Shown: positions 1 to 10,634 of the stretch, in pieces | Layout: each line of letters begins with the position of its first letter | Numbering within the stretch: position 1 is the stretch's first letter | NCBI RefSeq assembly: GCF_001037495.1 | Contig: NZ_KQ089822.1 | Coordinates: 2,405,403-2,469,402, forward strand | Source of the DNA: Citrobacter sp. MGH106 | GTDB taxonomy: Bacteria > Pseudomonadota > Gammaproteobacteria > Enterobacterales > Enterobacteriaceae | Direction of reading: 5' to 3' | Length of the DNA stretch: 64,000 nucleotides | Notes under the pieces: generated by a model | The model's input: the letters and a program-made list of their open reading frames with translations, nothing else | What the model was told of the DNA's origin: nothing | The model's database searches: none | Made by a program: the position numbers and the translations under genes

Positions 1-75
1 GGTCATGTAGAGCGTTTCCTGGGTCGCGGCAAACAGTTGGTCCCATTTCAGATGGGGAAACAGATTTTCAACCAT
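1..75 (-). CDS. metI: MetI-like ABC transporter permease, N-terminal fragment
   Basis: Only the first 25 codons are in the window; the gene runs off the left edge. The start codon (75-73) lies inside the end of the ATP-binding gene, overlapping it by 8 bases, which indicates translational coupling in one operon. The short peptide (MVENLFPHLKWDQ...) resembles the cytoplasmic N-terminus of a D-methionine-type permease, but too little is visible for a family call on sequence alone. The assignment rests mainly on the MetN-type neighbour. Confidence 0.6.
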   Translation of the reverse strand, partial: MVENLFPHLKWDQLFAATQETLYMT

Positions 76-1090
76 GTTGAATTACCTCCGCGTCGATGTC
101 GCTGTGGCGCAGATCGGCCAGAATATTGCTGAGCTGTTCTTCGGTGGCCACAACGTGCACCCATAGCTGACCAAATGTGCCGTGGGCGGTTTGCGTCATC
201 TTGCCGTGCAAAATGTTAAATGGCAGGCCGTAACGCAGAGTCAGTTCCCCAACAACAGGCCGGTGTGTGCGGTTTCCGGTAAAGGTTAATTTGATTACTA
301 CCCCGCCAAGTTCGCTTGCCAGCTGTGGGTTAAACTCATCCTCCTCAGCATACTGACTTACCTGACGGACAAACTGGCGTGTAATCGGCTGCTGCGGATG
401 GGTGAAGACGCTAAGTACATCGCCCTCTTCAACAACTCTGCCGTTCTCCATCACTGCCACGCGATCGCAGATTTTGCGCACCACATGCATTTCATGAGTA
501 ATCAGCACAATCGTTAATTTGAAGCGGCGGTTAATATCGAGCAGTAGATCTAAAATCTGATCGGTGGTTTGCGGATCCAGCGCCGATGTGGCTTCGTCAC
601 ACAGCAGCACGTCCGGATTGTTCGCAAGCGCCCGTGCAATCCCAACGCGCTGCTTTTGACCACCGCTGAGCTGCGACGGATAAGCATTTTCACGGCCACT
701 CAGCCCAACCAGCGTAATCAGTTCGGCAACCCGTGCTTTAATTTTCGCTTTCGGAGCGCCGGCAATTTGCATCGAGAACGCAATGTTTTCGAAAACGGTT
801 CGCGACCACAGTAAATTGAAATGCTGAAAAACCATGCTGATCTTCAGTCGCGCCTGACGCAGAGATTCTCCGCTTGCTGCTGAGATGTCATGACCATTAA
901 TAATCACACTGCCGGATGTCGGTTTTTCGAGTCCATTAAGCAGGCGTATCAGGGTGCTCTTACCGGCACCACTGTAGCCAATAATTCCGTAAATCTGTCC
1001 CTGTTCAACCGTCAGATTGACGTCATCGACAGCGGTTATGGAAAGCCTGCCTGGCGTAAACACTTTTGAAATATTTTTCAGGACAATCAT
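68..1090 (-). CDS. metN: MetN-type methionine ABC transporter ATP-binding protein
   Basis: This 340-residue ATPase should power uptake of methionine (possibly D-methionine) through the adjacent permease. The Walker A motif is GYSGAGKST near residue 40, the signature LSGGQKQR near 142, and Walker B VLLCDEATSALD near 161. Residues from about 265 onward form an extra C-terminal domain of the NIL (ACT-like) type, which in MetN binds methionine and inhibits transport. Length and domain order match MetN. A second copy beside pykF is not part of the usual E. coli layout. Related systems in Salmonella were once described as iron transporters (SfbB); the NIL domain and the MetJ-like boxes upstream favour methionine. 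No substrate-binding protein (MetQ) is visible; it would lie beyond the left edge. Confidence 0.85.
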   Translation of the reverse strand: MIVLKNISKVFTPGRLSITAVDDVNLTVEQGQIYGIIGYSGAGKSTLIRLLNGLEKPTSGSVIINGHDISAASGESLRQARLKISMVFQHFNLLWSRTVFENIAFSMQIAGAPKAKIKARVAELITLVGLSGRENAYPSQLSGGQKQRVGIARALANNPDVLLCDEATSALDPQTTDQILDLLLDINRRFKLTIVLITHEMHVVRKICDRVAVMENGRVVEEGDVLSVFTHPQQPITRQFVRQVSQYAEEDEFNPQLASELGGVVIKLTFTGNRTHRPVVGELTLRYGLPFNILHGKMTQTAHGTFGQLWVHVVATEEQLSNILADLRHSDIDAEVIQHG

Positions 1091-1137
1091 GTCGTTTGGT
1101 ATCCGCTGCTGCTTATCGTTATCCTGCTAGTGCCTTT

Positions 1138-1169
1138 AGCTGTTTAGCAGTATGGATGTCCAAACGAGT
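1138..1169. promoter_or_regulatory. MetJ-like operator array (four tandem 8-mers)
   Basis: Four adjacent octamers (AGCTGTTT, AGCAGTAT, GGATGTCC, AAACGAGT) each match the MetJ box AGACGTCT at 5 of 8 positions. The array ends about 48 bases upstream of the metN start. MetJ binds tandem imperfect met boxes, so this would give methionine-dependent repression of the transporter. The rest of the 1170-1400 stretch is AT-rich and shows no gene. Confidence 0.5.
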
Positions 1170-1400
1170 GTAATCAGTGAAGTTAGCTTTTAAAATGAAT
1201 TAAAACGAATTTGATATAACTTTTAGAAATATAGAAAAATCACATTACCATGTACAGAAAACAGCCATTTCAGACGACAAATGTAGCTTGTTGCGCAACA
1301 AACCACGCCCGTGACCAACCTCTTTATCCATACCGATGAACAAATGCGTGAATATTTTTTGTGAAACTGCACAGAACTCTTTTGAAACGCTGTTTCCATT

Positions 1401-1460
1401 TTCCTTTTTGATAATTTTCAGCGTATAATGCGCGCCAATTGTCTCTTGAATGGTTTCAGC
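1401..1460 (+). promoter_or_regulatory. pykF promoter and Cra operator
   Basis: A consensus -10 TATAAT lies at 1424-1429. The -35 is weak (TTCCTT at 1401-1406, 17-base spacer). Just downstream, TTGAATGGTTTCAGC at 1446-1460 matches the Cra (FruR) palindrome, placed at about +10 to +25 where a bound repressor would block transcription. Cra repression of pykF is known in E. coli. The leader from 1461 to 1665 has no ORF I would support. Confidence 0.8.
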
Positions 1461-1665
1461 ACATTGACCTGTAATACTCAACGACTACAAAACTCACCTT
1501 CCCGTTGGGCTGAAACGCAAGCACACATTCCTCTGCACGCTTTATTGATGTCACCTATCCTTAGAGCGAGGCATCACAACTTTCGCAACTCAGGTTTAGC
1601 TTCCCGGCCGTGCGCGACGGAAGCCAGATTTCCATATCCTTCTCAACTTAAAGACTAAGACTGTC

Positions 1666-3078
1666 ATGAAAAAGACGAAAATTGTTTGCACCATCGGTCC
1701 GAAAACCGAATCCGAAGAGATGTTAACCAAAATGCTGGACGCGGGCATGAACGTCATGCGTCTGAACTTCTCCCACGGTGACTACGAAGAACATGGTCAG
1801 CGCATCAAGAATTTGCGCAACGTGATGAGCAAAACTGGCAAAAAAGCAGCCATCCTGCTCGACACTAAAGGTCCGGAAATCCGTACCATTAAACTGGAAG
1901 GCGGCAATGACGTTTCTCTGAAAGCGGGCCAGACCTTCACTTTTACTACCGACAAATCTGTTGTTGGTAATAACGAAATCGTTGCTGTTACCTACGAAGG
2001 CTTCACCAAAGACCTGTCCGTAGGCAACACTGTGCTGGTTGACGACGGTCTGATCGGCATGGAAGTTACCGCTATTGAAGGTAACAAAGTTATTTGTAAA
2101 GTGCTGAACAACGGCGATCTGGGCGAAAACAAAGGCGTTAACCTGCCGGGCGTTTCCATCGCACTGCCAGCACTGGCTGAAAAAGATAAACAAGACCTGA
2201 TCTTTGGTTGCGAGCAAGGCGTTGACTTCGTTGCAGCGTCCTTCATCCGTAAACGTTCTGACGTTATCGAAATCCGTGAGCACCTGAAAGCGCACGGCGG
2301 CGAAAACATCCAGATCATCTCCAAAATCGAAAACCAGGAAGGTCTGAACAACTTCGACGAAATCCTCGAAGCATCTGACGGTATCATGGTTGCTCGTGGC
2401 GACATGGGCGTTGAGATCCCTGTAGAAGAAGTTATCTTCGCACAGAAAATGATCATCGAAAAATGTATCCGCGCGCGCAAAGTCGTTATCACTGCGACCC
2501 AGATGCTGGACTCCATGATCAAAAACCCACGTCCGACCCGTGCTGAAGCTGGCGACGTAGCGAACGCCATCCTCGACGGTACCGATGCAGTAATGCTGTC
2601 CGGTGAATCCGCTAAAGGTAAGTACCCGCTGGAAGCTGTGACCATCATGGCTACCATCTGTGAACGTACCGACCGCGTAATGACCAGCCGTCTGGACTTC
2701 AACAACGACAGCCGCAAACTGCGCATTACTGAAGCCGTTTGCCGTGGCGCAGTTGAAACTGCTGAAAAACTGGACGCTCCGCTGATCGTAGTGGCTACCC
2801 AGGGCGGTAAATCTGCACGCGCAGTACGTAAATACTTCCCGGATGCCACCATCCTGGCGCTGACCACCAACGAAACTACTGCCCGTCAACTGGTGCTGAG
2901 CAAAGGCGTAGTTGCGCAGGTAGTGAAAGAAATCAGCTCTACCGATGATTTCTACCGTCTGGGTAAAGAAGTTGCACTGGAAAGCGGTCTGGCACAGAAA
3001 GGCGACGTTGTGGTGATGGTTTCCGGCGCGCTGGTACCAAGCGGCACGACCAATACTGCATCTGTTCACGTGCTGTAA
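1666..3078 (+). CDS. pykF: pyruvate kinase I (PykF)
   Basis: This cytoplasmic enzyme converts phosphoenolpyruvate and ADP to pyruvate and ATP, the last step of glycolysis; the type I isozyme is activated by fructose 1,6-bisphosphate. The 470-residue length is exactly that of E. coli PykF. Visible motifs include the N-terminal KIVCTIGP, the substrate/metal region around [10 protein letters not shown] and [10 protein letters not shown], and [12 protein letters not shown]. The C-terminal allosteric domain is complete, ending [12 protein letters not shown]. The gene has its own promoter with a Cra site and its own terminator, so it is monocistronic. It opposes ppsA, which lies 30 kb away in the same window. 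Confidence 0.98.
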   Translation: MKKTKIVCTIGPKTESEEMLTKMLDAGMNVMRLNFSHGDYEEHGQRIKNLRNVMSKTGKKAAILLDTKGPEIRTIKLEGGNDVSLKAGQTFTFTTDKSVVGNNEIVAVTYEGFTKDLSVGNTVLVDDGLIGMEVTAIEGNKVICKVLNNGDLGENKGVNLPGVSIALPALAEKDKQDLIFGCEQGVDFVAASFIRKRSDVIEIREHLKAHGGENIQIISKIENQEGLNNFDEILEASDGIMVARGDMGVEIPVEEVIFAQKMIIEKCIRARKVVITATQMLDSMIKNPRPTRAEAGDVANAILDGTDAVMLSGESAKGKYPLEAVTIMATICERTDRVMTSRLDFNNDSRKLRITEAVCRGAVETAEKLDAPLIVVATQGGKSARAVRKYFPDATILALTTNETTARQLVLSKGVVAQVVKEISSTDDFYRLGKEVALESGLAQKGDVVVMVSGALVPSGTTNTASVHVL

Positions 3079-3103
3079 TAATTCCGACGTGAATTAATTT
3101 GCT

Positions 3104-3132
3104 AAAAAAAGCGCCCTGGTGGCGCTTTTTTT
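3104..3132 (+). terminator. pykF rho-independent terminator
   Basis: A run of A precedes the hairpin GCGCC-loop-GGCGC (3111-3125), followed by seven T. It lies 26 bases after the pykF stop. Confidence 0.9.
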
Positions 3133-3313
3133 ATTTTATCAATAGTCATGATTAATAAAAAATCAAATCGGATTTCACTATCTAATTAGAGATTATCTAA
3201 GATGAATCCGATGGAAGCTTTCTGTTTTCACACGGTTTTTTAGCCGTTTTTGCACAATTCGATGCTTCTTTGAGCGAACGATCAAAAATAAGTGCATTCC
3301 CATCAAAAAAATA

Positions 3314-3350
3314 TTCTCAACATAAAAAACTTTGTGTAATACTTGTAACG
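3314..3350 (+). promoter_or_regulatory. lpp promoter
   Basis: The -10 TAATACT is at 3337-3343 and the -35 TTCTCA at 3314-3319, with a 17-base spacer. Transcription is expected to start near 3350. The upstream 3133-3313 stretch is very AT-rich, as in the strong E. coli lpp promoter. The short leader carries AGAGGGT just before the start codon. No gene is seen between the pykF terminator and this promoter. Confidence 0.85.
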
Positions 3351-3375
3351 CTACATGGAGATTAACTCAATCTAG

Positions 3376-3624
<249 letters not shown>

Positions 3625-3638
3625 TAGTATCTGTGTAA

Positions 3639-3673
3639 TAAAAATGGCGCACATTGTGCGCCATTTTTTTTTG
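3639..3673. terminator. bidirectional terminator between lpp and ldtE
   Basis: The hairpin AATGGCGCACA...TGTGCGCCATT (about 3642-3665) is flanked by A-rich sequence on the left and a T run on the right. It can stop both lpp (plus) and the convergent ldtE (minus). Confidence 0.9.
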
Positions 3674-3694
3674 CCTTTAATTTACGCTTCCCTG

Positions 3695-4699
3695 TTATTG
3701 CGTTGTGCGCATTTCCTCTCCCGCGCCAGGCATTCCATTCTGCGCAGATTTAACTTCCACCCCGTTGGTGGTCTCTTGCGTCTGTCCGGCCGTTACGGTG
3801 ACCGGATATCCCGCACGCCGATAAAGCGCGCGTTCCACCAGACTATGATCTACTGCATTACTTTCCTTGAACTGAGTAAAACCAGCCGGCAGCACATACG
3901 GCATGGTCTGAACGTTCTGTTCTTCTTCCGGCGATAATGGACGATGCACTTCCACGTACCGCATACCGTTTGGTTCAACAGAATATTTTATCGGCTCATT
4001 AATCACTCTGACCGGTGTTCCCGTTCTGACCTGAGCAAACAGGGCTTTGATGTCCGGCGCATTCATGCGGATACATCCGGAGCTCACGCGCAGGCCAACG
4101 CTGTCAGGTGCGCTGGTTCCGTGAATAAGGTATTCACCGTTTCCATGCGCCAGACGCAGTGCAAAGCGTCCTAGCGGGTTATTTGGCCCAGCGGGTACCA
4201 CAGGAGGCAACGTAATACCACGCTCAAGAGAACGCTTACGAATGCCTGGTGTAGGTGTCCAGGTGGGATTAGGTATTTTTTGCCCGACCCGGGTTTCCAT
4301 CACCGGAGTTTCCAGCCCCTGCAGACCGATGCCAATCGGGAAAACCTGAACAATATTTTCTCCCGGCGGGAAGTAATAGAGACGCAGTTCCGCCAGATTT
4401 ACAATAATGCCTTCACGCGGGGCATCCGGTAACAGCAATTGCGAAGGAATAGTAATCAGGGTTCCGGGTTTCGGTACGGGAGCGATGGTGTTATTGGCTT
4501 CGAGGATCAGCATCGCCGCGGTGTCGAACCGACGGGCTATTGCCTGTAAGTTCTTATCGCTCTCCTGCACGGTATAGGTTTGATTCTGCCCAACAAGACG
4601 ACTGTTTGCCTGGGGCAAAGGATAATCGACCGCCCAGGCGGCCTGTATAGCGCTGTAAGCGCCGATCAGCATTAGAGTAATAATAGACGCGCGTTTCAT
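3695..4699 (-). CDS. ldtE: L,D-transpeptidase LdtE (YnhG)
   Basis: This periplasmic enzyme makes 3-3 (meso-DAP to meso-DAP) crosslinks in peptidoglycan. The 334-residue protein has a signal peptide ending near WAVDYPLP, a LysM-type wall-binding segment ([18 protein letters not shown], about residues 40-90) and a YkuD catalytic domain with HGTSAP and the active-site [10 protein letters not shown] (catalytic Cys about 225). The ATG start at 4699 is preferred over a GTG two codons upstream because it matches the E. coli length. It is convergent with lpp. The Lpp-anchoring enzymes are different family members (LdtA, LdtB, LdtC). Confidence 0.95.
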   Translation of the reverse strand: MKRASIITLMLIGAYSAIQAAWAVDYPLPQANSRLVGQNQTYTVQESDKNLQAIARRFDTAAMLILEANNTIAPVPKPGTLITIPSQLLLPDAPREGIIVNLAELRLYYFPPGENIVQVFPIGIGLQGLETPVMETRVGQKIPNPTWTPTPGIRKRSLERGITLPPVVPAGPNNPLGRFALRLAHGNGEYLIHGTSAPDSVGLRVSSGCIRMNAPDIKALFAQVRTGTPVRVINEPIKYSVEPNGMRYVEVHRPLSPEEEQNVQTMPYVLPAGFTQFKESNAVDHSLVERALYRRAGYPVTVTAGQTQETTNGVEVKSAQNGMPGAGEEMRTTQ

Positions 4700-4724
4700 A
4701 CTCACTCACCCCCCTGGCGTTATT

Positions 4725-4758
4725 GCCGGATACTGGTGAATACCTTATCCGGCCTACG
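4725..4758. repeat. REP element
   Basis: The sequence GCCGGATACTGGTGAATACC...TTATCCGGC is a typical enterobacterial repetitive extragenic palindrome. It lies between the end of sufE and the start of ldtE, which are both on the minus strand. Confidence 0.8.
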
Positions 4759-4822
4759 AGTCACTGCGTTGCTCTGTACATAATCATCCGGGTCAACCTG
4801 AAGGATGATATGTTTTATCAGT

Positions 4823-5239
4823 TTAGCTAAGAGTTGCAGCTTTCGTACGAATAGCGCGAATCATCGCTTCAAGCCCCTGTGAACGAGACGGTGTGAGATG
4901 CTGTGCGAGCGCCATTTTTTCAAACCACGGACGCACGTCAAAATTCACAATATCCTGGGCTGTCATCCGGTTATACAAAATGAATACCACGGCGATTAGC
5001 CCTTTCACAATTGCCGCATCACTGTCGCCCTGTAATTCAATAATACCGTCAGCATTCTGACGCATTACTATCCATACCTGACTCTGGCATCCCTGAATGC
5101 TGTTTTCCGGACAGCGATCGTCGGTATTTAATTCCGGCAAACGCTGACCCAATTCAATAATATACAGGTACTTCTCTTCCCAATTAGCGCAACGCAGAAA
5201 ATTACGCAACAATTTTTCTTTATCCGGTAGCGCAGCCAT
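4823..5239 (-). CDS. sufE: cysteine desulfuration protein SufE
   Basis: SufE accepts persulfide sulfur from SufS and passes it to the SufBCD scaffold. The 138-residue length equals E. coli SufE, and the acceptor cysteine is in the loop [11 protein letters not shown] (Cys51 by family numbering). It is the last gene of the suf operon, 12 bases after sufS. No clear rho-independent terminator follows; a hairpin (4783-4809, ATCATCC/GGATGAT) and a REP element lie downstream. Confidence 0.98.
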   Translation of the reverse strand: MAALPDKEKLLRNFLRCANWEEKYLYIIELGQRLPELNTDDRCPENSIQGCQSQVWIVMRQNADGIIELQGDSDAAIVKGLIAVVFILYNRMTAQDIVNFDVRPWFEKMALAQHLTPSRSQGLEAMIRAIRTKAATLS

Positions 5240-5251
5240 AACGCCTCTCTA

Positions 5252-6472
5252 TTAACCCAGTAAGTGATGAATACGTTTCAGTCCCGTCACCAGACGGTCC
5301 ACTTCTTCATGGGTGTTGTACATGGCAATCGAAGCCCGACACATTGCGGGAACGTTATAGTACGCCATCAACGGCATGGCGCAGTGATGTCCCGTCCGCA
5401 CGGCAATCCCGTAGTTATCAAGAAAACTGCCGACGTCGTACGCGTGATGCTTACCAAGATTAAACGCAATGACGCCCAGTCGGTCTTTAGGTCCATAGAG
5501 GATCAGGTCCGGGACGCTCGCCAGTTGCTCAAGCGCATAGCTCATCATGAACTGCTCATACTCGCTGATTTCCTCGAGCCCTAACGCACTGACATACTCG
5601 ATAGCGGCTCCCAGACCGATAATCCCCCCGGTGTTAGGTGTTCCAGCCTCAAAGCGCCAGGGGGCTTTAGCCCATGTCGTCCCCTGGGTCAGGCTAACTG
5701 TCGCTATCATCGATCCCCCGCCTTCCCACGGCGGCATCTCTTGCAGCAGAGATTCCCTGGCATACAGCACGCCAATGCCGGTTGGGCCGTAAAGTTTATG
5801 CCCGGAAAAGACATAAAAGTCGCAATCCAGCGCCTGTACATCCACTTTGTGGTGCATCACAGCCTGCGCGCCATCCACCAGCACTTTCGCGCCGTGCTCA
5901 TGCGCCAGCGCAATCATCTCCGACAACGGGTTTTCTGTCCCCAGCACGTTTGATACATGGGTAATAGCCAGCAGTTTGCTGCGGTCATCGAACAGCGTCG
6001 GCAGCAGATCCAGTTGCAACGTGCCATCAGTATTGAGAGGAATAATGCGCAGCTCTGCGCCTACGCGGGCGCACAACATCTGCCACGGAACAATGTTGGC
6101 ATGGTGCTCCATCTCGCTAATGATAATGTTATCACCTGCCCGCACATTGCTACTGCCCCAACTGTTGGCTACCAGGTTAATACCCTCCGTCGTACCACGC
6201 ACAAACACCAGTTCTTCGGCTGAACGGGCGTTAATAAACAGAGAAGCCAGCTTACGCACATTCTCCATTTTCTCCGTGGCCTGGGCGCTGAGCGTATGAA
6301 TACCCCGGTGGACGGCAGCATAACTATGGCGGTAAAACTCAGCCTCGGCATCAATCACTTGATTCGGCTTTTGTGCACTGGCGGCGCTGTCCAGGTAGGC
6401 CAACGGCAAACCGTTCACTTCACGCGTCAGGACAGGAAAGTCAGCCCGCACTTTTTCAATCGGAAATGTCAT
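5252..6472 (-). CDS. sufS: cysteine desulfurase SufS
   Basis: This PLP enzyme removes sulfur from L-cysteine, leaving alanine and an enzyme persulfide. The 406-residue protein is a class V aminotransferase fold. The PLP lysine is in [11 protein letters not shown] (Lys226 by family numbering) and the persulfide-forming cysteine in [10 protein letters not shown] (Cys364). The start codon overlaps the sufD stop by 4 bases, implying translational coupling. SufE, encoded next, accepts the sulfur. Confidence 0.98.
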   Translation of the reverse strand: MTFPIEKVRADFPVLTREVNGLPLAYLDSAASAQKPNQVIDAEAEFYRHSYAAVHRGIHTLSAQATEKMENVRKLASLFINARSAEELVFVRGTTEGINLVANSWGSSNVRAGDNIIISEMEHHANIVPWQMLCARVGAELRIIPLNTDGTLQLDLLPTLFDDRSKLLAITHVSNVLGTENPLSEMIALAHEHGAKVLVDGAQAVMHHKVDVQALDCDFYVFSGHKLYGPTGIGVLYARESLLQEMPPWEGGGSMIATVSLTQGTTWAKAPWRFEAGTPNTGGIIGLGAAIEYVSALGLEEISEYEQFMMSYALEQLASVPDLILYGPKDRLGVIAFNLGKHHAYDVGSFLDNYGIAVRTGHHCAMPLMAYYNVPAMCRASIAMYNTHEEVDRLVTGLKRIHHLLG

Positions 6473-7740
6473 GCTACGCCTCCCGGCAGGCGTTGAGCGA
6501 TCCGCGCCAGAACCTGTTGTTTCAGCGTTTCATCGCGCAGGGCTTCTGTTAGCTCAGCGGCAAACGCATAGAGAATCATCTGTTGAGCATCCTGCTGGCC
6601 GATCCCGCGGGATCGGAGATAGAACATCTGTTCATCGTCGATCCGCCCTACCGTCGCACCATGACTACATTTCACGTCATCAGCGTATATTTCCAGTTGC
6701 GGCTTGGTGTCCACTTCCGCCAGTTTACCAAGCAGCAAATTATTGTTGGTCATTTGCCCGTCGGTTTTGATGGCATGCTGCGCCACATTGATCAGGCCAT
6801 TGAACACTGCCCGACCTTTATCGCTGACGATCGTCTTATGTAGCTGACGACTATTGCAATAGCCCTTGTTATGCTCCAGCCACGTACGGGTATCGCAGAC
6901 TTCATTTTTTACCGGCATCGCCAGACTGTTAATCCGCAGCGTGGTATTTTCGCCGTTCAGTTGAGTGCTGGTGTTGTGACGCAATACCGCATCGCCGAGC
7001 AAAAAGCTGTAGCTTATGGCCGTCGCATCCGCCCCCAACTGTATGTCGTTATGAGCGAAGTGATGACTGACCGGGTTTTCAAACGCCAGCTTGATGTGAT
7101 GCAAATGGGCGTTTGCCGCCACGTTCATTGTTAAGCGTGCGCCTGTAAAATGACGCGCATCGTTGAGGCTGACGTAATGTTCAACGACAGTGGCTTCCGC
7201 GCCTTCCGCCAGTTCAAGATGGTGACGATAATGCGCTGTATTGATCTCATCTCCCGCCAGTCCCTGGGTAATGTGCATGAGTAATAGCGGTTTCGTCGGG
7301 CGCTGATTACGCTTGACGTGAATGTGTGTCACGCTACGAGACAGGCTTTCAGTCAGATGCAGAAACACTTCAGGCTGAATCGGCGCCGGTAGCCCCAGGC
7401 GTGTGTCGTCAATACTCACGTCGAAACCGCTGCCGTCCACGCTGTCGCTGAGCGTCGGGCAAAACTGTCCATCGACAAAAACCAGACGGATGGCATCGAT
7501 ACCTGTCGACAGCGCCTCGCACTGTGTCGAACTAATTTCTGAAAAACGACTGACAAACTGTCCGGTGGTTAATCCTTCCAGCGGGGTATATTTCCAGTCC
7601 TCATGTTTGCGCGTAGGCAGCCCCAGACGCAGCATCTGTTGCAGGTGCTGTTGCGCGTGTTGCGAACGATTTTCGCCCTGCGCCTCAAACAGATGGTGCC
7701 ACTGTTGTAGCACATTACTGCTGTTCACTAAGCCAGCCAT
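6469..7740 (-). CDS. sufD: Fe-S cluster assembly protein SufD
   Basis: SufD is a paralogue of SufB and forms the SufBC2D scaffold on which Fe-S clusters are built. The 423-residue protein has the SufBD beta-helix core, with the conserved C-terminal part around [19 protein letters not shown]. The conserved His of KCSHGA is implicated in cluster assembly in E. coli. The gene start overlaps sufC by 26 bases. Confidence 0.97.
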   Translation of the reverse strand: MAGLVNSSNVLQQWHHLFEAQGENRSQHAQQHLQQMLRLGLPTRKHEDWKYTPLEGLTTGQFVSRFSEISSTQCEALSTGIDAIRLVFVDGQFCPTLSDSVDGSGFDVSIDDTRLGLPAPIQPEVFLHLTESLSRSVTHIHVKRNQRPTKPLLLMHITQGLAGDEINTAHYRHHLELAEGAEATVVEHYVSLNDARHFTGARLTMNVAANAHLHHIKLAFENPVSHHFAHNDIQLGADATAISYSFLLGDAVLRHNTSTQLNGENTTLRINSLAMPVKNEVCDTRTWLEHNKGYCNSRQLHKTIVSDKGRAVFNGLINVAQHAIKTDGQMTNNNLLLGKLAEVDTKPQLEIYADDVKCSHGATVGRIDDEQMFYLRSRGIGQQDAQQMILYAFAAELTEALRDETLKQQVLARIAQRLPGGVA

Positions 7741-8461
7741 ATCCTTGCTCCTCCAGCTGTTTGACCAGTGTGAAATCGCCGGACTTCACAATTCGCCCCT
7801 GGTAGAGAACGTGAACGTAATCGGGTTTGATATAGTCCAGGATGCGCTGATAGTGGGTGACGATAATGAACGACCGCTTGCCGTCCCGTAGCGAGTTCAC
7901 GCCATCCGCGACAATCTTCAACGCGTCAATATCCAGCCCGGAGTCGGACTCATCGAGAATGCACAGCTCCGGCTCCAGTACCGCCATTTGCAGAATATCG
8001 TTACGCTTTTTCTCACCGCCAGAGAAGCCCACGTTCACCGAACGGGTGAGCAAATCTTCCGGCATCTTTAACAACTCAATTTTTTCTTCCATCAAATCCT
8101 GGAAGTCAAAGCGGTCCAGAACCTCTTCTCCGCGGTAGCTACGCACCGCATTAAGTGCCGTTTGCAGGAAAAACTGATTGCTGACGCCCGGGATTTCCAC
8201 CGGATACTGAAATGCCATAAATATGCCTTCTCCGGCGCGGTCTTCAGGCGACAGTTCCAGCAAATCCTTTCCGTTGAATTCAACCGTGCCACCGGTCACT
8301 TCATAATCTTCACGCCCGGCGAGCGTCGCAGACAGCGTACTTTTCCCTGAACCATTTGGTCCCATAATGGCGTGCACTTCGCCGGGGCGAATCTCAAGGC
8401 TAAGCCCACGCAGAATCGCCTTATCTTCCACACTGACCTGTAAATCTTTAATACTTAACAT
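7715..8461 (-). CDS. sufC: Fe-S cluster assembly ATPase SufC
   Basis: This ABC-type but soluble ATPase drives conformational change in SufBC2D. The 248-residue protein has Walker A GPNGSGKST near residue 35, signature GFSGGEKKR near 148, and Walker B ELCILDESDSGLD. The unusual EKKR after the signature is typical of SufC. It follows sufB by 16 bases. Confidence 0.98.
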   Translation of the reverse strand: MLSIKDLQVSVEDKAILRGLSLEIRPGEVHAIMGPNGSGKSTLSATLAGREDYEVTGGTVEFNGKDLLELSPEDRAGEGIFMAFQYPVEIPGVSNQFFLQTALNAVRSYRGEEVLDRFDFQDLMEEKIELLKMPEDLLTRSVNVGFSGGEKKRNDILQMAVLEPELCILDESDSGLDIDALKIVADGVNSLRDGKRSFIIVTHYQRILDYIKPDYVHVLYQGRIVKSGDFTLVKQLEEQGYGWLSEQQ

Positions 8462-8477
8462 GTGCTTTCCTTAAATT

Positions 8478-9965
8478 TTAGCCGACGCTGTGTTCAAGAC
8501 TAATGGCGAGAAGTTTTTGCGCTTCCACAGCAAATTCCAGCGGCAGTTCAGAGAACACGTCTTTACAAAAACCGTTGACGATCATTGAGATGGCATCTTC
8601 TTCGCTGATACCGCGCTGCAGGCAATAGAACAACTGATCTTCACCGATGCGTGAGGTTGTAGCTTCGTGTTCAAGCTGGGCGCTGTTGTTACGACACTCG
8701 ACATACGGGAAGGTGTGCGCCCCGCAGTCCGCCCCAATCAGCATGGAGTCACATTGGGTGTAGTTACGGGCGTTGGTGGCGGTCGGCATGATTTTCACCA
8801 GACCGCGATAGCTGTTCTGGCTGTGCCCGGCGGAAATTCCCTTCGATATGATGGTTGATTTGGTGTTCTTGCCAATGTGTATCATTTTGGTGCCGGTATC
8901 AGCCTGCTGATACCCACTGGTCAGCGCGACGGAATAGAACTCACCGATAGAATTGTCCCCGCGCAAAATACAGCTCGGGTATTTCCAGGTGATAGCCGAG
9001 CCGGTTTCCGACTGCGTCCAGGACATCTTGCTGTTCTCACCTTCACACAGCGCACGTTTGGTGACGAAGTTCAGGATGCCGCCTGTATTTCCATCTCCGG
9101 GGAACCAGTTTTGTACCGTCGAGTACTTCACTTCAGCATCTTTATGGATGATAACTTCCACCACCGCCGCATGCAGTTGGTAGCTGTCACGCACTGGTGC
9201 CGAACAACCTTCGATATAGCTGACGTAACTGCCCTCATCCGCCACCAGAATCGTGCGTTCAAACTGCCCGGTTTTTTCCGCATTAATACGGAAATACGTG
9301 GAAAGCTCCATCGGACAGCGCACGCCTTTCGGCACATAAATGAACGTACCGTCTGAAGCTACCGCCGCATTTAACGCGGCAAAGAAATTGTCATTACCCG
9401 GAACGACAGTACCGAGATACTGCCTCACTAGATCCGGGTGATCGTGAATGGCCTCACCGAACGAACAGAAAATAATACCCTGCTCTGCCAGCTTGTCGCG
9501 GTAGGTCGTAGCAACCGATACCGAGTCAAAAATGGCATCTACCGCCACTTCTTTACCTTCGCGGACCGGCACGCCAAGCTGTTCAAACGCGTCCTCAACT
9601 TCTTTGCTTAAAAACGCATTCGCGCCCGTCTGTTGCACCGCTCCCGGCTCCGACGCGCAGGTTTCATCACAATTACCGCAAGAAGGTGCAGAGTAATAGC
9701 TGTAATCCTGATAATTCAGTTTTTCGTAATGCGCTTTTAGCCAGTGCGGCTCTTCCATCGTCAGCCACGCTCGGAACGCGTTAAGACGAAATTCGAGCAT
9801 CCACTCAGGCTCGTTGCGCTTCGCGGAAATCGCGCGAACCACCTCTTCGTTGATTCCTTTCGCGAGTTCATCGGTTTTTAGTTGGGTGAAGAACCCCTCT
9901 TTGTAATTGAGGTGTCCGCCAGACCAGGTGTTGACATCGTCAGTTGCTTCAGTGTTACGAGACAT
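8478..9965 (-). CDS. sufB: Fe-S cluster assembly scaffold SufB
   Basis: SufB is the main scaffold subunit where the nascent Fe-S cluster forms. From the ATG at 9965 the protein is 495 residues, the E. coli length, beginning [10 protein letters not shown]. An upstream in-frame start at 10004 would add 13 residues overlapping sufA and is not favoured. The N-terminal cysteine cluster (CGNCDETC, about residues 76-83) and the C-terminal core ([18 protein letters not shown]) are intact. Confidence 0.97.
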   Translation of the reverse strand: MSRNTEATDDVNTWSGGHLNYKEGFFTQLKTDELAKGINEEVVRAISAKRNEPEWMLEFRLNAFRAWLTMEEPHWLKAHYEKLNYQDYSYYSAPSCGNCDETCASEPGAVQQTGANAFLSKEVEDAFEQLGVPVREGKEVAVDAIFDSVSVATTYRDKLAEQGIIFCSFGEAIHDHPDLVRQYLGTVVPGNDNFFAALNAAVASDGTFIYVPKGVRCPMELSTYFRINAEKTGQFERTILVADEGSYVSYIEGCSAPVRDSYQLHAAVVEVIIHKDAEVKYSTVQNWFPGDGNTGGILNFVTKRALCEGENSKMSWTQSETGSAITWKYPSCILRGDNSIGEFYSVALTSGYQQADTGTKMIHIGKNTKSTIISKGISAGHSQNSYRGLVKIMPTATNARNYTQCDSMLIGADCGAHTFPYVECRNNSAQLEHEATTSRIGEDQLFYCLQRGISEEDAISMIVNGFCKDVFSELPLEFAVEAQKLLAISLEHSVG

Positions 9966-9973
9966 AGTACCGC

Positions 9974-10342
9974 CTATACCCCAAAACTTTCGCCACAGCC
10001 GCATTCGTTCTGTGCTTTCGGGTTATGAAATTTAAATAACTGATTTAATCCTTCACGAACAAAATCGACTTCAGTTCCGTCGATAAACGGCATCGCCTGT
10101 AACGCTACGTAGAGTCTGGCGCCATCCGTTTCAAATAGCAGGTCGTCTTTATCCGGTTGACTGACGGTGCCCAGCACATAGCCGAATCCCGCACATCCCG
10201 TTTGCTTCACGCCTAACCGGACGCCCAACATATCGGGCTGTTTTGCCACCAGCTCGCGAATATGTGCCGCAGCGGCGGGCGTTAACGTCAATCCACGCCA
10301 TGCAAAGTCGTCCGGATCAAATGTTCCTGAATGCAATTCCAT
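9974..10342 (-). CDS. sufA: A-type Fe-S carrier SufA
   Basis: SufA receives clusters from SufBCD and delivers them to target apoproteins. The 122-residue protein has the three conserved A-type cysteines, one in [10 protein letters not shown] and two in ECGCGESF near the C-terminus. It is the first gene of sufABCDSE, which encodes the Fe-S system used under iron starvation and oxidative stress. The promoter region contains a Fur palindrome. Confidence 0.98.
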   Translation of the reverse strand: MELHSGTFDPDDFAWRGLTLTPAAAAHIRELVAKQPDMLGVRLGVKQTGCAGFGYVLGTVSQPDKDDLLFETDGARLYVALQAMPFIDGTEVDFVREGLNQLFKFHNPKAQNECGCGESFGV

Positions 10343-10379
10343 AGGGTTACCTCGAGTAATTAGCCTTCAAGCTATAACA

Positions 10380-10415
10380 TCATGTTAGTGATAATGATTA
10401 TCACTTCAACCCCTC
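10380..10415 (-). promoter_or_regulatory. sufA promoter with Fur box
   Basis: Positions 10387-10405 form a perfect 19-base palindrome, AGTGATAATGATTATCACT, which is a near-ideal Fur box. On the minus strand it fills the space between a -35-like TTGAAG and a -10-like TAACAT, so Fur-Fe would block RNA polymerase. In E. coli this promoter is also controlled by IscR, OxyR and IHF; I did not assign those sites. Confidence 0.88.
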
Positions 10416-10634
10416 AACAGCAGGGGCATTCGGGTTAACCGCCCTTTTTGGCTACTTTTATTAAGCATAGACCCTGCGGCGAGGGTTCACAGAGATGGAT
10501 TATTTTGTTCAATGCATTGATAAATAATAGATTATGAAAACCAAATCGTTCAGGCAGGTCAAACACGAAAAGATGTATAGATAATGTCTATTTAAGGAAT
10601 AGGAGAAGAATTAGATGCGGGTAAAAACAGGCAA

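Noticed and set aside
1245-1481. Minus-strand ORF between metN and pykF
   Set aside because: It crosses the pykF promoter and Cra operator, has no ribosome site and no recognisable product.
1723-3069. A 448-codon open frame antisense to pykF
   Set aside because: It mirrors a highly expressed gene with strong codon bias, has no recognisable domains and no ribosome site. A long antisense frame is expected from such codon use.
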